Shown piece by piece: positions 36,422 to 48,962 of a stretch of 64,000 bases of DNA. Location: NCBI RefSeq assembly GCF_002127325.2, contig NC_035435.2, forward strand, positions 120,213,127 to 120,277,126, written 5' to 3'. Each line of letters starts with the position of its first letter. Positions within the stretch are counted from its first letter, which is position 1. Below the pieces are notes generated by a model. That model ran no database searches, was not told where the DNA came from, and worked only from the letters and a program-made list of their open reading frames with translations. A program made the position numbers and the translations under genes. The DNA is from Helianthus annuus. Lineage: Eukaryota > Streptophyta > Magnoliopsida > Asterales > Asteraceae.

Positions 36422-37034
36422 TTATGAAAATACTTGAGTTTAAGCAATAACTATTATACGGTGCTTTAAGTTTATGTTCTTGTTGTTACATTCTTTCAAA
36501 ATAAGAATCTCATGTTTGGGATGTTACATTAATATCAGAGCCAAACTTAAAGTAGTGATCTAAAGAAAGTTAGTCGTGACCAACGAGTACGTTAGCCTTT
36601 AGATTGAGTTCTATTGATTGGATTCTAACATTTAAGAAATAGCTTAATTCAACACAAGAATAGACAGGATAAAAGTTCCATGAACACTTTAGCATCTCAA
36701 GGACCTTAATTTGTATTATTATATATAAGTACATTGTGTTAGGTTCATTTGTGAACAACCCTCTTGATTGTAAACACTAGTGAACTAATCCTAGCTTTTG
36801 ATTATCAATACATAAGTGTAAATCAATAGCCATGATTTGATGATGAAAATACACTAGTGTATTTTACGATTTGATGATGTAAATCAATTGCCAAGATTTG
36901 TTCACTCAGTTCACAAATACACTAGTGTTTATTCTAGAACCCCACACATTTACCCTTTACTATTAATTATAAAAAGATTATTGTATGATATAGTTTATCT
37001 ATTATATTTATTTATTAAACTATTTGTAGATACA
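36422..37034 (+). other. Remnant of an old LTR retrotransposon leader
   Basis: GGGATGTTACA at about 36519-36529 followed by TTAATATCAGAGCCA looks like an LTR end plus a decayed initiator-Met primer-binding site (normally TTGGTATCAGAGCCA). The bases that follow (GTGATCTAAAG...) resemble a Gypsy leader. The rest is AT-rich with no coding signal. The last five bases, ATACA, are the target duplication of element D. Confidence 0.5.
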
Positions 37035-38072
37035 TGAAGAAACACGGAATCACCGCCGAGATGATTGGGCTGGTTTCTCTGAGGGGGTGAAGAATCGCAC
37101 CTTGTTCTTCCTCTTGAACCTAGATCTGCAATGGAGAAGAGAAGAAAGTGGAGCTGTAGAGATTGCCGGTAGGAGAAGACTCTCCTGTTTCCAGCTACAA
37201 AAAGTGTGGCGGCTCCATTTCATCTACCCTAATAATGAGGTGAACACCTCTTTATAATGGGATATGGGCCTCCCCTAACCTCAATGGGCCAGGCCCAATT
37301 AGGGGTTTTCTCTACAAGCCCCAGCCCAAAGTAGTGTAAACTACATCGCGTTGGGCCTCGCGGTTGGGTTAGTAAGCAACAATAATAAATAATTAATAAA
37401 AAAGCAACAAGCAACGGGAAGTCCGACCGCTCGGGTCGGGTCTAGTACCGTACCCCATCAAGTCCCCCAGTCTAGTGCTGCTCCCGCTTGCAAGCGTGGT
37501 AGGAGTACTGGACTTGTTAGGAGTGCTCGAAAGTAAAGATTGAGTTTTAGGCTTACCTGTCGCCCGGGTGCGGGAAAGTTGTTGGGCATGCTTGTTGCGT
37601 CTGTCTATCGCTGAGTGGTTGCAGGCGGTTGCTATTGTCGATCTTTGTCATCAGCAAGTTAGTGGACATCGTAGGGCAGGTGTCTCTGCCTCGTAACTGG
37701 TACACGTAGATGTCTTTGAGTACTTTTTGTCTCCTGCATGTCGGGTGATCGTGGAGCATGATTGAGCAGAGCCTGGAGGATGCGGATTGGCTCTTTTCGT
37801 CTGCCATTTGTACCCTTTGTACTTTTAAGATGCCTTTACGCCACATCCTTGCGCGACCCTTGTTGCGCATGGTACTAGCCTGCGCAAGGTATGGGCGCTT
37901 GGATGCTTGACTTCAGGATGCTAAGTTGTTGATTTGGCCTCTTTAGACCCCGCGCGACGAGTGTTGCCCTACCCGCGCGAGGTTGAGATCAGAATGTAGC
38001 TGATTAAGGAGTATGGTCCGTCACGCGACCTGGAGGAAGAATTGCGCGGCTTTTTGGGACTATACCCCTTCA
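37035..38072 (-). repeat. 3' LTR of element D (1038 bp)
   Basis: Differs from its partner by a few substitutions and small indels. Inside it, at about 37452-37482, is a second copy of the polypurine/LTR-start sequence (AAGTCCCCCAGTCTAGTGC) found at the true LTR border near 38072-38095. Confidence 0.9.
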
Positions 38073-38085
38073 AGTCCCCCCAGTC
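38073..38085 (-). promoter_or_regulatory. Polypurine tract of element D
   Basis: Minus strand reads GGACTGGGGGGACT directly before the 3' LTR. Confidence 0.75.
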
Positions 38086-38924
38086 CAGTGCTGCACCATG
38101 CGCGAAGTAAGTGGTTGGAGCTCTGGACTTAGAAAAAAGAAGTTAGATGCTTTGATGGTGCTTGCTTGATCCTGGTTGATGGCGCGCGTATAATTGTACT
38201 GGCGCACTGCCATGAGCTTGTCATGGTTGCGCGTACGTGGTTAGGTCTTGTGCATGAGTCTTGGAATTGGCTGAGTGTTTCACGGTTGAGTGTGGTTAGG
38301 ACCCAACATGCGTATGACTGATGCAGCATTTGGGACCATACCATTCCAGTGGGTGGAATTCTGGACTAAATGAGTGTCTCCCTTTCGGGTGATTTTCGAG
38401 TGTGGGAAAACTGTAGCAGTGCGCACACAGCCGTGCGGCTACTCTAAAATATTCACCTTTTGGTGACTTCGCATGGTGCGCGTGTCTTAGGCCATGAAGC
38501 ATACGTGTATGTATATAGTCTTTAAATCTGTGTAAATTGTTGTCTACAATATTTGCACGTGTTAATCCACTTTGAACAGGTTATCGCGAATGAGAATTGG
38601 CATAAAGTTGCGTCAGGATAATGAAGTGGAGACCCGAGCCTGCTATAGTCCTCTGGTGTGCCGTGACAACAATGTGGCGTGAAGCAAGGAGATGTGGCTT
38701 GTCTTGAAGATTGTAGGTGTAAGCGAAACTTTATTTTAGCCAATGTGTTTTTGCGTATACCCAAAGTGGTGCGTGCATTTGTAGCGCAATTTACGTTTTG
38801 TAAGCGTGTTCATATATGGCTAAGCATGCGCGCGCGGGCGACACACACGCTTATATATAAAGCAGCAGGGCCGCGTGGAGATTATCGCGCTTACATGTGT
38901 AGCAGCAAGGCTGTCGTGGAGGCT
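38086..38924 (-). other. Element D interior, spacer
   Basis: Non-coding, GC-moderate, with scattered GCGCG words. No recognisable protein in any frame. Confidence 0.6.
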
Positions 38925-39880
38925 GAGATGCGCATGGCGACTTACGTGTCTGTATGTAAAGGAGCATGCGCGAGGCGACTTACGTACTCGTATGTAAAGG
39001 AACATGCGAGAGGCGACTTACGTACTTGTATGTAAAGGAGCATGCGCGAGGCGACTTACGTACTTGTATGTAAAGGAGCATGCGCGGATGGCGACTTACG
39101 TGCTCATATGTAAGGGAGCATGCGCGCGTGGCGACTTATGTGCTCATAAGTAAAGGAGCATGCGCGCGTGGCGACTTACGTGCTCGAATGTAAAGGAGCA
39201 TGCGCGGATGGAGACTTACGTGCTCATATGTAAGGGAGCATGCGCGCGTGGCGACTTACGTGCTTGAATGTAAACGAGCATGCGCGCGTGGCGACTTACG
39301 TGCTCGCTTGTAAAGGAGCATGCGCGCGTGGCGACTTACACGCTCGAATGTAAGGGAGCATGCGCGGATGGCGACTTACGTGCTCATATGTAAGGGAGCA
39401 TGCGCGCGTGGCGACTTATGTGCTCATAAGTAAAGGAGCATGCGCGCGTGGCGACTTACGTGCTCGAATGTAAAGGAGCATGCGCGGATGGCGACTTACG
39501 TGCTCATATGTAAGGGAGCATGCGCGTGTGGCGACTTATGTGCTCGAATGTAAAGGAGCATGCGCGCGTGGCGACTTACGTGCTCGCTTGTAAAGAAGCA
39601 TGCGCGCGTGGCGACTTACACGCTCGAATGTAAGGGAGCATGCGCGGATGGCGACTTACGTGCTCATATGTAAAGGAGCATGCACGGATGGCGACTTACG
39701 TGCTCGTATGTAAAAGAGCATGCGCCAGCCGGCGACTTATGTGCTCATATGTGAAGAAGCATGCGCGCATGACGACTTACGTGCTCGTATGTAAAAGAGC
39801 ATACGCCAGCCGGCGGCTTACGTGCTCGTATGTAAGTAAATGAGCATGCGCGCGTGGCGACTTACGTGCTCATATGTGAT
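38925..39880 (-). repeat. 40-bp tandem array with 280-bp higher-order repeat
   Basis: Roughly 24 units of about 40 bp built on GGCGACTTACGTGCTC and AAAGGAGCATGCGCG. Variant units recur in the same order in two adjacent blocks of seven (39081-39360 and 39361-39640), so a 280-bp higher-order unit was duplicated. Length changes of a few bases appear only at the edges. Confidence 0.92.
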
Positions 39881-41080
39881 GCGTTACCCAACCTGCAAAA
39901 CTCATTATCAAATGCTGGTGTATCATGAGATGCCCAGTCGTATATTAGTATTTCTCGAACTTAAAATAAGTTGACAAGATATATTGTAATAAAGAATGAC
40001 ATATGGAACACACTGTACCGAAACTGTCCTTAGGAGGTGCTTGTTCTGTACATCCACACTCTGTAATATGTGAAGCAATTTTGACCCTTCCGATGGTGTT
40101 GCACCATGCGAATATCAATTTATTGCTGCTAAATAGATGTTAGTAGCATTGTAGTAACGTTGATAAGCAACGAATGTAGTCTATACAAATACATCGCATG
40201 TAACGTAAATATGGCATTGTTTTCTAAAAAGAGACATAATAAACATGTCTGCAAGTGATTTATTTTTAACATAATTGTTAAATTGTCTTTAAGACAAAAG
40301 ATATGCCTCTCGAGAATGTCAAGTAATGACATCATGATGATAGGCATGTCTCTAAAGTCAAAAATCTTAAGTTGTGACACTTGATTGTTTAAAAGTCTCG
40401 ACAATTAAAATTAATTTAAGTTGTGATGACGAGCAAGTATAAAGATATAAAGGCCATTCGTGAGAAAAAATTGTACGACAAGATAGTTGTAACCTGGATT
40501 TTGTATTATATCTCAAAATTTGTCTACTGTAATGAGAGGGAATAATATTCCTGAGATATGCATTGTGCTCATAATTTATATATATTTTTTGTTACGGACA
40601 CCCTTAAATTGGTCCATGATAAAATGTGTTAGATATTACAAGATTAAAAGTGACTTTGTATAAGATTTGAAGGGGCTATTTGTGTGAAATGTTGAGAGTT
40701 GAAGCTCAAGCTTCGAAAATATGAGTGTCATTTTTTCTCCAAAAAGAGACTTTCAAAAGTAGACAAATAAAAACTAGCTGGCAAGTCATCTTGATAACTG
40801 ATAAATTAGGGATTATAAAAAGTGTACCCCAAGCTTGTCAGTTAGGTGCATCATGATAAGAATCACAATAAAAAACAAACAGGGTGTTATAGAAAACACA
40901 GTTTCAAATTCTTATAAATATAGAAGTAAATGTTTCATATTATCAAGAAATCGACACCCACAAGATTGCTCCGGCGGGATACTTAAAAGACATCAGTGGG
41001 TTCGCTTGCATGCTATCCCAGCAGCCACACCAGGCGGTGATGGCGCTTTTCCGGCGGAATAGGCCTTACACGGGCGAGCT
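39881..41080 (-). other. Element D interior, AT-rich spacer
   Basis: No gene, repeat or element boundary recognised. Confidence 0.6.
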
Positions 41081-41610
41081 ACGCAACAAGAGGGTTGAGC
41101 CGGCAGGTGATGTACCCGCGTGACAAAAGTTACTCGCGCGGTGTGGTGTGTCTGGTAGGTGGTGTACTCGCGCGGTGAAGCGTGTTCGGCAAGCGGTGTA
41201 CCCTGCGCGGCATAGTTTAACCGTGACGGTAAAGTATGTCCGGTAGGTGATGTACCCGCGTGACAAAAGTTACTCGCACGGTGTGGTGTGTCTGGTAGGT
41301 GGTGTACTCGCGCGGTGAAGCGTGTTCGGCAGGCGATGTACCCTGTGCGGCATAGTTTAACCGTGACGGTAAAGTATGTCCGGTAGGTGATGTACCCGCG
41401 TGACAAAAGTTGCACGCGCGGCAATGTTTAACCATGACGGTAAAGTATGTCCGGTAGGTAATGTACCCGCGCGGTGAAGCGTGTTCGGCAGGCGGTGTAC
41501 CCTGCGCGACATAGTTTAACCGTGACGGTAAAGTATGTCCGGTAGGTGATGTACCCGCGCGGTGAAGCGTGTCAAGTTGGCGGTGAGCTCGCGCGGCAAA
41601 GTTTGCATAA
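41081..41610 (-). repeat. 140-bp tandem array in element D
   Basis: GGTGATGTACCCGCG starts recur at 41106, 41246 and 41386 (140-bp period), followed by shortened copies to about 41610. Each unit is itself built of three related subunits of about 45-50 bp (GGTGATGTACCC, GGTGGTGTACTC, GGCGGTGTACCC). The long minus-strand frames here come from the repeat. Confidence 0.9.
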
Positions 41611-42282
41611 ATAACTTTGATACGCCATTGTATGTAAAAATCCAGAGTCGTAATATAAAACTGATAATGTAATACAATAAATACATGCGACGTGGGCCCA
41701 ACTCTATAGTATGTCAGCCATGCCTTTTAGCAGGCTAGATGACAAAAATGGTCGGCCATATTCAGAGTTGTCATGCTTTTGAGGCTAAATGGCAAAATTG
41801 GTCACATGTACCTTTGAGATAAGGTTACAGGCCTTTTGCTTATAATAAAATAATTATATTATATCAATAGTAATTTTCAATCTTTCTTGTAAACTTCAAG
41901 ATTTTTTGGATTATCTATAAAGTTTTGCTGATAAAACTATCAGATTCTTGATAAATTGTGATTGATTTCACATACCGGATTTGGAGAGTTTTGAATCTTC
42001 GTGAAGTGCTCAAAACATGGCGAACGTGCTATGAAGATTGTGACCCAGAACTCGTATATCAATCCTGAAAGGACTCATATCTTGAAAATATTTTCCCACC
42101 AATATCTTGTTGAGCTCTTAATAAAACGGATCTAAAGCTTTAGACCTAAAAAACTCACATAAAACTTAAAAGAACACCATCCATGTGGAGTTTTTGCTCA
42201 AGAACCATGTGTAAATTCAAACAAAAACAGATCTGAGATCCGAGGAGGAGAGGCAAGTCGTGATTCTTGATATAGATTTTTA
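41611..42282 (-). other. Element D 5' interior spacer
   Basis: Non-coding leader of element D on the minus strand. Confidence 0.6.
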
Positions 42283-42297
42283 CACGGTGGGCGCCAA
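42283..42297 (-). other. Primer-binding site of element D
   Basis: Minus strand TTGGCGCCCACCGTG immediately after the 5' LTR. The tRNA is not assigned here. Confidence 0.7.
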
Positions 42298-43342
42298 TGA
42301 AGAAACACGGAATCACCACCGGGATGATTGGGCCGGTTTCTCTGAGGGGGTGAAGAATCGCTCCTTGTTCTTCCTCTTGAACCTAGACCTGCAATGGAGA
42401 AGAGAAGAAAGTGGAGCTGTAGAGATTGCAGGTAGGAGAAGACTCTCCTGTTTCCAGCTACAAAAAGTGTGGCGGCTCCATTTCATCTACCCTAATAATG
42501 AGGTGAACACCTCTTTATATAGGGGATATGGGCCTCCCCTAACCTCAATGGGTCAGGCCCAATTAGGGGTTATCTCTACAAGCCCCAGCCCAAAGTAGTG
42601 TAAACTACATCGCGTTGGGCCTCGCGGTTGGGTTAGTAAGCAACAATAATAAATAATTAATAAAAAAGCAACAAGTAACGGGAAGTCCGACCGCTCGGGT
42701 CGGGTCTAGTACCGTACCCCATCAAGTCCCCCAGTCTAGTGCTGCTCCCGCTTGCAAGCGTGGTAGGAGTACTGGACTTGTTAGGAGTGCTCGAAAGTAA
42801 AGATTGAGTTTTAGGCTTACCTGTCGCCTGGGTGCGGGAAAGTTGTTGGGCATGCTTGTTGCGTCTGTCTATCGCTGAGTGGTTGCAGGCGGTTGCTATT
42901 GTCGATCTCTGTCATCAGCAAGTTAGTGGACATCGTAAGGCAGGTGTCTCTGCCTCGTGACTGGTACACGTAGGTGTCTTTGAGTACTTTTTGTCTCCTG
43001 CATGTCGGGTGATCGTGGAGCATGATTGAGCAGAGCCTGGAGGATGCGGATTGGCTCTTTTCGTCTGCCATTTGTACCCTTTGTACTTTTAAGATGCCTT
43101 TACGCCACATCCTTGCGCGACCCTTGCTGCGCATGGTACTGGCCTGCGCAAGGTATGGGCGCTTGGATGCTTGACTTCAGGATGCTAAGTTGTTGATTTG
43201 GCCTCTTTAGACCCCGCGCGACGCTGTCGAGTGTTGCCCTACCCGCGCGAGGTTGAGATCAGAATGTAGCTGATTAAGGAGTATGGTCCGTCACGCGACC
43301 TGGAGGAAGAATTGCGCGGCTTTTTAGGACTATACCCCTTCA
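42298..43342 (-). repeat. 5' LTR of element D (1045 bp)
   Basis: Partner of 37035-38072; carries the same internal polypurine-like copy at about 42717-42747. Confidence 0.9.
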
Positions 43343-44090
43343 ATACAAGTAATATTTGTATTATATTAACTAAATAATAGTTATGGAGTGGGAGACCAAG
43401 AACGCATGTTCGGTAGTCATGGAGTAGGACTCTGGGTGGATAATCCACCCATTGTGGCGTCACTATGGTGGGTATTTGCGTGGGATTTTGAGTTTCTAAT
43501 TTCGAGATCTAGTAAACTATATAGTTTATTAAAATCAATAATAAAGTAGTTTTAAACTAGTGATGTAAAATATTGGACACAACCGAATACACTTTAGTTA
43601 TGAAATTAAAAAATATGATCTAAGTCAATGTAAATAAGCATTTCGGTTACAGTAAACGATAACGATATTAACGTATGGTGCCGCATGCGACATTATGTGT
43701 TTTTTAGGGCTGTCTCCGAAAATGATAAAAAAAAATTTGGCCCTGTGCGAGATAAAAATATGTAGTTGACAAAATTAGTCGTAAATTTCCATGTATTATA
43801 AACTCATCAATTATTTAATCACTAAAATTTATGTGAAAGTAATTTAAATAGTTATTTTTAGCTAAGCATAGTTAGTAATTTAATAATTAAAGGAAAATAT
43901 GTAGTTGACAAAATTAGACATTAAATGTCATATACAGGTAAAAAAACTAAAAAATGAAGCTAAAATAGAGAATTTGGAGACGCCAAGATTAGAACCAGCG
44001 TCTCCTTGTTGTCTAAGCAAGGCAATAACCACCCCGATAAGAGCTTGTTTGTGTCATCTTTCGATTCAGTATAAGTATATATATATATAC
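43343..44090. other. AT-rich spacer
   Basis: Starts with the right ATACA duplication. No gene recognised. It ends in a short (TA)n tract (44076-44089) bordering the next element. Confidence 0.6.
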
Positions 44091-44620
44091 CTATATAGGG
44101 GCTGGTTAACGTACAAATGCGCTTATCGTACATTACGTACGCTACAATCTCAGCCGTCAGATCATCTTCCCACATTGAAAATCGCATGTTGTTTTTTTTG
44201 TAACAATTTCGCATGTTGGTTTTTTAACATGCGATTTCATTAAAATTACCACATGCGAAATTGTTACAAAAACCAACATGTTATTTCATCAAAATTATCA
44301 CATGCGAAATTGAATTACCACATGCGAAATTGTTACAAAAAAACAACCTGCTATTTCATCAAAATTATCACATGTGAAATTGAATTACCACATGCGAATA
44401 CAAAAAAACAACATTCTATTTCATCAAAATTATCACATGCGAAATTGAATTACCACATGCGAAATTGTTACAAAAAAACCTGCTATTTCATCAAAATTAT
44501 CACATGCGAAATTATTACAAAAAAACAACATGCGATTTTCATTGCGGGAAGATGATCTGACGGCTGAGATTGTAGCGTACGCAATGTACGATAAGGGAAT
44601 TTGTACAGTACCCTTTACCT
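44091..44620. mobile_element. TA-flanked inverted-repeat element 1
   Basis: Terminal inverted repeats of about 80 bp share CTTATCGTACATT, GTACGCTACAATCTCAGCCG and TCAGATCATCTTCC. The centre is made of alternating direct and inverted copies of ATCACATGCGAAATTG and TTACAAAAAAACAAC. No ORF. Flanked by (TA)n on both sides. Confidence 0.75.
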
Positions 44621-44637
44621 ATATATATATATATATA
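44621..44637. repeat. (TA)n tract between inverted-repeat elements 1 and 2
   Basis: Short dinucleotide run that serves as border for both neighbours. Confidence 0.85.
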
Positions 44638-45484
44638 GGGAGCCGCTAAAATAAGAATCACCCCCAGTTGTAAGAACCATGAGAACCAGTCTCCACCAAT
44701 CAGATCTTGCCAACAATAAGGGTATATCAGTCATTTACCCCAAAATGTCATATCCTCCTCTCTCCTCTCTCTTTCTTTTCAATTTATAAAAGTTGCAGAT
44801 CCTCCATTTTTACAATATCCTCTCTCTCTGTTGAAAAATCCACCCCACACCCATCTCTCATTCATCTATTTCTTTCCCCCTGTTAAACGAAGATGACGAT
44901 CTCGACGTTTGAAACCCACCTCTGTCGACGATTGAAACCCACACACAAAAGTCAAAACCAACCACCACACACCATCGTTGATCACCGTGGCAACAACCTT
45001 ATCCGGCTACCACCAGCCAAACACCCCTCCCTCCTCCGATTTCCGGCGACAACCACCAGCCAAACTGCGAAGATGATGGTGGTTGGTCGATGATGATGAT
45101 GACCATACCCATCATTTCCGGTGAAGGTGCGTAAGATCTGACAAGTAGGAGAAGTTGATGACGGTGGTGGTGGGTTTAATGGCGACGGTGGTGGTGGTTG
45201 ATGGCGACGGTAGTGGTTGGTTTGATGGCGACGGTGGTGGTGCTTTTTTTACGGCGACTGTGGTGGTGGTGAGGATTGACGGTGACGGTGGTGGGTTTTT
45301 TACGGCGACGGTAGTGGTGGTGAGGATTGACGGAGACGGTGGTGGTGGGTTTTCACGGCGACGGTGGTGTGTTGCTTAGCTTTGTTTCTCTGAGATATTT
45401 GGGTATTCTTTATGAATGTTTTTTGCTGGGTTTTTGCTATTGATTTTTGAATGTTTGAATCTTTGATGTTTTGCTGGAGCTTTT

Positions 45485-47951
45485 TGTAACGCCCGGCTAT
45501 TTTGTACTTTCCATTTATAGAAAGTTTGATTCGTAATTCTATTTTTGGAAACTTTGTATTCTTGTAATCGTTTCTTTCCTTGTAATCTTTATCAAATCGA
45601 GACTTGGATCATTAATGAAGCTTATATTTTGTTACATCTATGTTAAACGCATTCTATGTATACTCGTATGTTCGATTTGGTGAATCAGTCTATGTTTAAT
45701 CGTGATTCTTGGAAACTATGTGCGAAACTTATAATTAAACTAAACTTATGCATTGAACGTGTTTTGAACGAGAACGATACTTAATTTCGACATTCATGCA
45801 CTCAATTATACTTGGTTTATGATAATCATACTTGTCTTGCCCTTAAACAATGCTTATATGACAAGAACATCCCCTAAAACTCTTAAAAACCCCAAACTAT
45901 GAACTTCAGGGGCCCAAATGTCAAAATATCAAACTTTATTTCAGAACCCATGTGCTAGCGTAGCGCGACGGGTAAGGCCTGGTTGCTAGCGCTACGCGAG
46001 CGCCTTGTTTCGGCAGACTTGTGTTTTCTTTTAAATTTTGCACGAAATCCAACTCTCCAACCTCACCCAATCACCTTTAATCCACCTCTAATCACCTCCA
46101 ATCACCTTATAACTCTTCCATTATAAATACCCACCTTCTCCACCCCTTTTTACACTTTCACAACTCCTAAATCTTCACTAAATTGCTCTCTAATCAGCTG
46201 AGAATCTGAGTTTTGGACAGATTCGTGAAGCTTTACTAAAGTGAGTGTAACTTGCTCATTTCTCAACCAAATCACTTGGTTCTTCTTCCTATTGCTTTGT
46301 TATTTCCTTGGGTTTGAATCCTTGGTTTTTCCTTGGAAAAATCAGGCTTGGATTTGCCCTAAAATGGACTAAAACTTTCTGTTTTGTTTCAAACTTATGC
46401 AAACTTCATCTAACTTGTGTGAAACACATCTCAAACCAATGTCCTAATGCTTACAACCCCTCTCATGGTTGGTTAAGCTTAAAAACATGGTTGAGACATC
46501 TAAATCAGAGGTTAAAACCTCATAAACCTTCTGTTTTAATTAGGGTTTTACCCACAAGTAGTGTTCAAGTGTGAAGCTTGATGTATGTGTGATGGTTGGA
46601 TTAGCTTGGGCTATCCTTCATAAGAATCCACTCATTACTTGATGTTTTACTATAGATTAGTTGTTGTTAATACTTTGATACTTGTATGTTCATGACCCTC
46701 CTTGTTGTTTATAACAACAAGTGTAGTGGTGAACAATAGAGGTGCCTAAATGGAAGCTTGTTCTTCCTACCTCATGTATGTATTCTATGACACAAAGAGG
46801 TACCTAAATGGAGACATTAATCTCCTACCTCATGCTTGAATCTTAAGACTTGTAAAACTATATAATATCTAAGTTATTCTATACGTATACATCTAAGTAA
46901 CTAAGACTTGATGATGACTTAATAGTTATTTGTTAAGTGGACGTTACATCATCTATGACCATGCACTTGTTACGAATCTAATGGATCTTAGAATCCATGA
47001 AATCATACCAACTCTTTTGAGTTTCAATAGTGTCAAGAACAAGAGTTATGTGTACAAGATGATTATTTTCACCTATGTTACTTTCTTTATATTTTAAAAA
47101 CTCCGAATCTATAATCTTCCGTATACGCCAAACTCACACACCTACGTTTCCTTGTGTAGAAGGACAAGGTGCTCCAAACTAACTCATCTACAAACTTGCT
47201 CCCGGAACTTCAAGTCACCACTTGTAAACCGTGAGTATACTCGAACCCATTTCTACTTTTAACACTTTGGGTGCAACATGTATTCTATATTAAACGCACA
47301 CGACACTTGAAACTTATTTGAAACTTACTCTATCCATTTAAACATGAAACATGAAACTTGTGAATCTTGAGACTTTTTGTGCAATGTGAACGTTTAATTC
47401 TTGTGTGTAGTTCCGCCTTAACAATAGTAGCGCTATAGGAGTAATGCACCTCCCCGTTAGTCTTTGGGGTATTGTTAGGAGGAGACATAACAACCTCCCG
47501 TTAAACTTTGGGTTAGGTACTTTAAACGCATTGGGAAACTTGGGCTATCACTTGGACTACGTAAACTAGCACGTTGAAACTATTTTGTTATGTTCATGTT
47601 GGATATGAGTTTTTATTCTATTATGCTATGTAAACAAACTTGTATACTCGCTCTTTGCTTTTGCATTGAAACTCTATTTTAATACATGTTGCAGGTTGAT
47701 TATTGAAGTATGGATGATTCATGAAACAAGTTTAGGGTGGACTAGATACACACCTAGATTAATCTATCATTTTGTTTGTTATGTTATGTTATGAAACAAA
47801 GTTGTTATTTCCTTTTGAATTATGTATGACATTTAGTTTTGAAATGAAATTTGAGTTTAAATTAATTATTGTCACATAGTGTTATGACGTTTTGAGCAAT
47901 CTACACACTTCGTCTCATCCCGATGTTTCCGCCATCGGTTGGGGTGTGACA
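45485..47951 (+). repeat. 5' LTR of element E (2467 bp)
   Basis: TGTAACGCCC...GGTGTGACA. GC-rich words GCTAGCGTAGCGCGACG and GCTAGCGCTACGCGAGC lie at about 45955-46010. TATA is at 46122-46129, donor-like GTGAGT at 46241, the GTGAGT module at 47231-47280, the CCTTAACAATA...TATTGTTAGG hairpin at 47416-47479, acceptor-like CAG at 47692-47694 and CCGATG...CATCGG at 47920-47938. Confidence 0.95.
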
Positions 47952-47954
47952 GAT

Positions 47955-47967
47955 TGGTATCAGAGCC
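47955..47967 (+). other. Primer-binding site of element E
   Basis: TGGTATCAGAGCC, complementary to initiator tRNA-Met, three bases after the LTR. Confidence 0.95.
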
Positions 47968-48962
47968 ATAACTATAGGGAATTAGGAAAATTGCCATGCT
48001 TTTGCCCTAATCTATAGTTCTAGGAATTTTGCCTCTTATTTGTTGTTTAAAACTTTTGTACTCTACCATGCATGCTTCCTAGCTATACTTTTGATTAAAT
48101 TTTTGTGCCTTCCCTAAGGCTAACACGAATACACTTATGCTATTTTTATACTCTTGTAACACCAACGAGAAGAATTTACCAAAATAGGCGTGAAACCCAC
48201 AATTTGGTAAACGACTCTCATTCTACCTTTGAACTATTTTTTTTGCACGAAATTTCACCATTAAGCTAGGAGTGACATCCACAACTTAATGGTAATTTCC
48301 ATTTCAACTCTAGTGGACCCTCGTCATAGTGTCAAAATTTATTTTGGCCGACGAGTACCAACCACATTTAGGGTACGAAATCGTCAAGTTAGGGGTGAAA
48401 TCCGCATCTTGTCGATTAAGTCCCATTCCTTGATTTTTATTCTCGCCAAAGTCCCGAATGTTTCAATCATTTAGAGATGTGTAGTAACCGGAAGGGTAAG
48501 ATACCGTTAATCGCTTCTCGACGAGAGTATCTTACTTATAGGCCAAAGCACAATATCTCTAATTCGAAAGAACTTTCGACCCACTTTGGAATAGTCGACG
48601 TTTCTCTACCCAAAACACTCCAATGTTTTATTGAGCCTCTCTTTTATGTATCTCAATTTATATATGATTTTTATACTTGAACATTCGTTCATTTCAAAAT
48701 GTCGTTTTAAACATTTCGCACGTTATCGCAATCACAAACAATAATAATCCCTCGTGAACAAACTAAATTTACAATGCTTTCGTTTATTCATGTTATGCTA
48801 TGTGGAATTCATGACTATGCTATATGAAACGTTTAAACTTTTATGCTATGAAAATCAACTTGAACCTTTATGCTATGTGACTCTTTATGCTATGTGATCA
48901 ATTTCGTTTTCATAAACAAACATTATGACCAAGTCTCACTCATTTCGTTCTTTAAATCTTAG
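47968..48962 (+). other. Leader of element E
   Basis: Non-coding; shares spaced GTGAAACCC-like words with the element B leader. The last 180 bp contain several TTTATGCTATG repeats. Confidence 0.6.

Larger units (their letters stand above)
37035..43342 (-). mobile_element. Element D: large non-coding LTR retrotransposon (LARD-like), minus strand
   Basis: Direct repeats 37035-38072 and 42298-43342 begin TGAAG/end TTCA and are flanked by ATACA (37030-37034 and 43343-43347). Orientation is minus: next to the right LTR, the minus strand reads TTGGCGCCCACCGTG, a primer-binding-site type seen in Tat/Athila-like Gypsy elements, and next to the left LTR it reads TGGGGGGACT, a polypurine tract. The 4.2-kb interior has no gag or pol similarity; it holds two tandem arrays and AT-rich spacer. 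It must have been mobilised by enzymes of another element. Confidence 0.88.

Noticed and set aside
41066..41435. Overlapping minus-strand ORFs with CRAGYTACRTRFTARVHHLP-like repeats
   Set aside because: Produced by the 140-bp tandem array; three overlapping versions in different frames show there is no single protein.
37035..43342. Element D as a plus-strand element
   Set aside because: No primer site follows the left LTR on the plus strand; the primer site and polypurine tract both appear correctly only on the minus strand.
45155..45379. Gly/Asp/Val-rich ORF
   Set aside because: Low-complexity GGCGACGGTGGTGG tract inside a non-autonomous DNA element.
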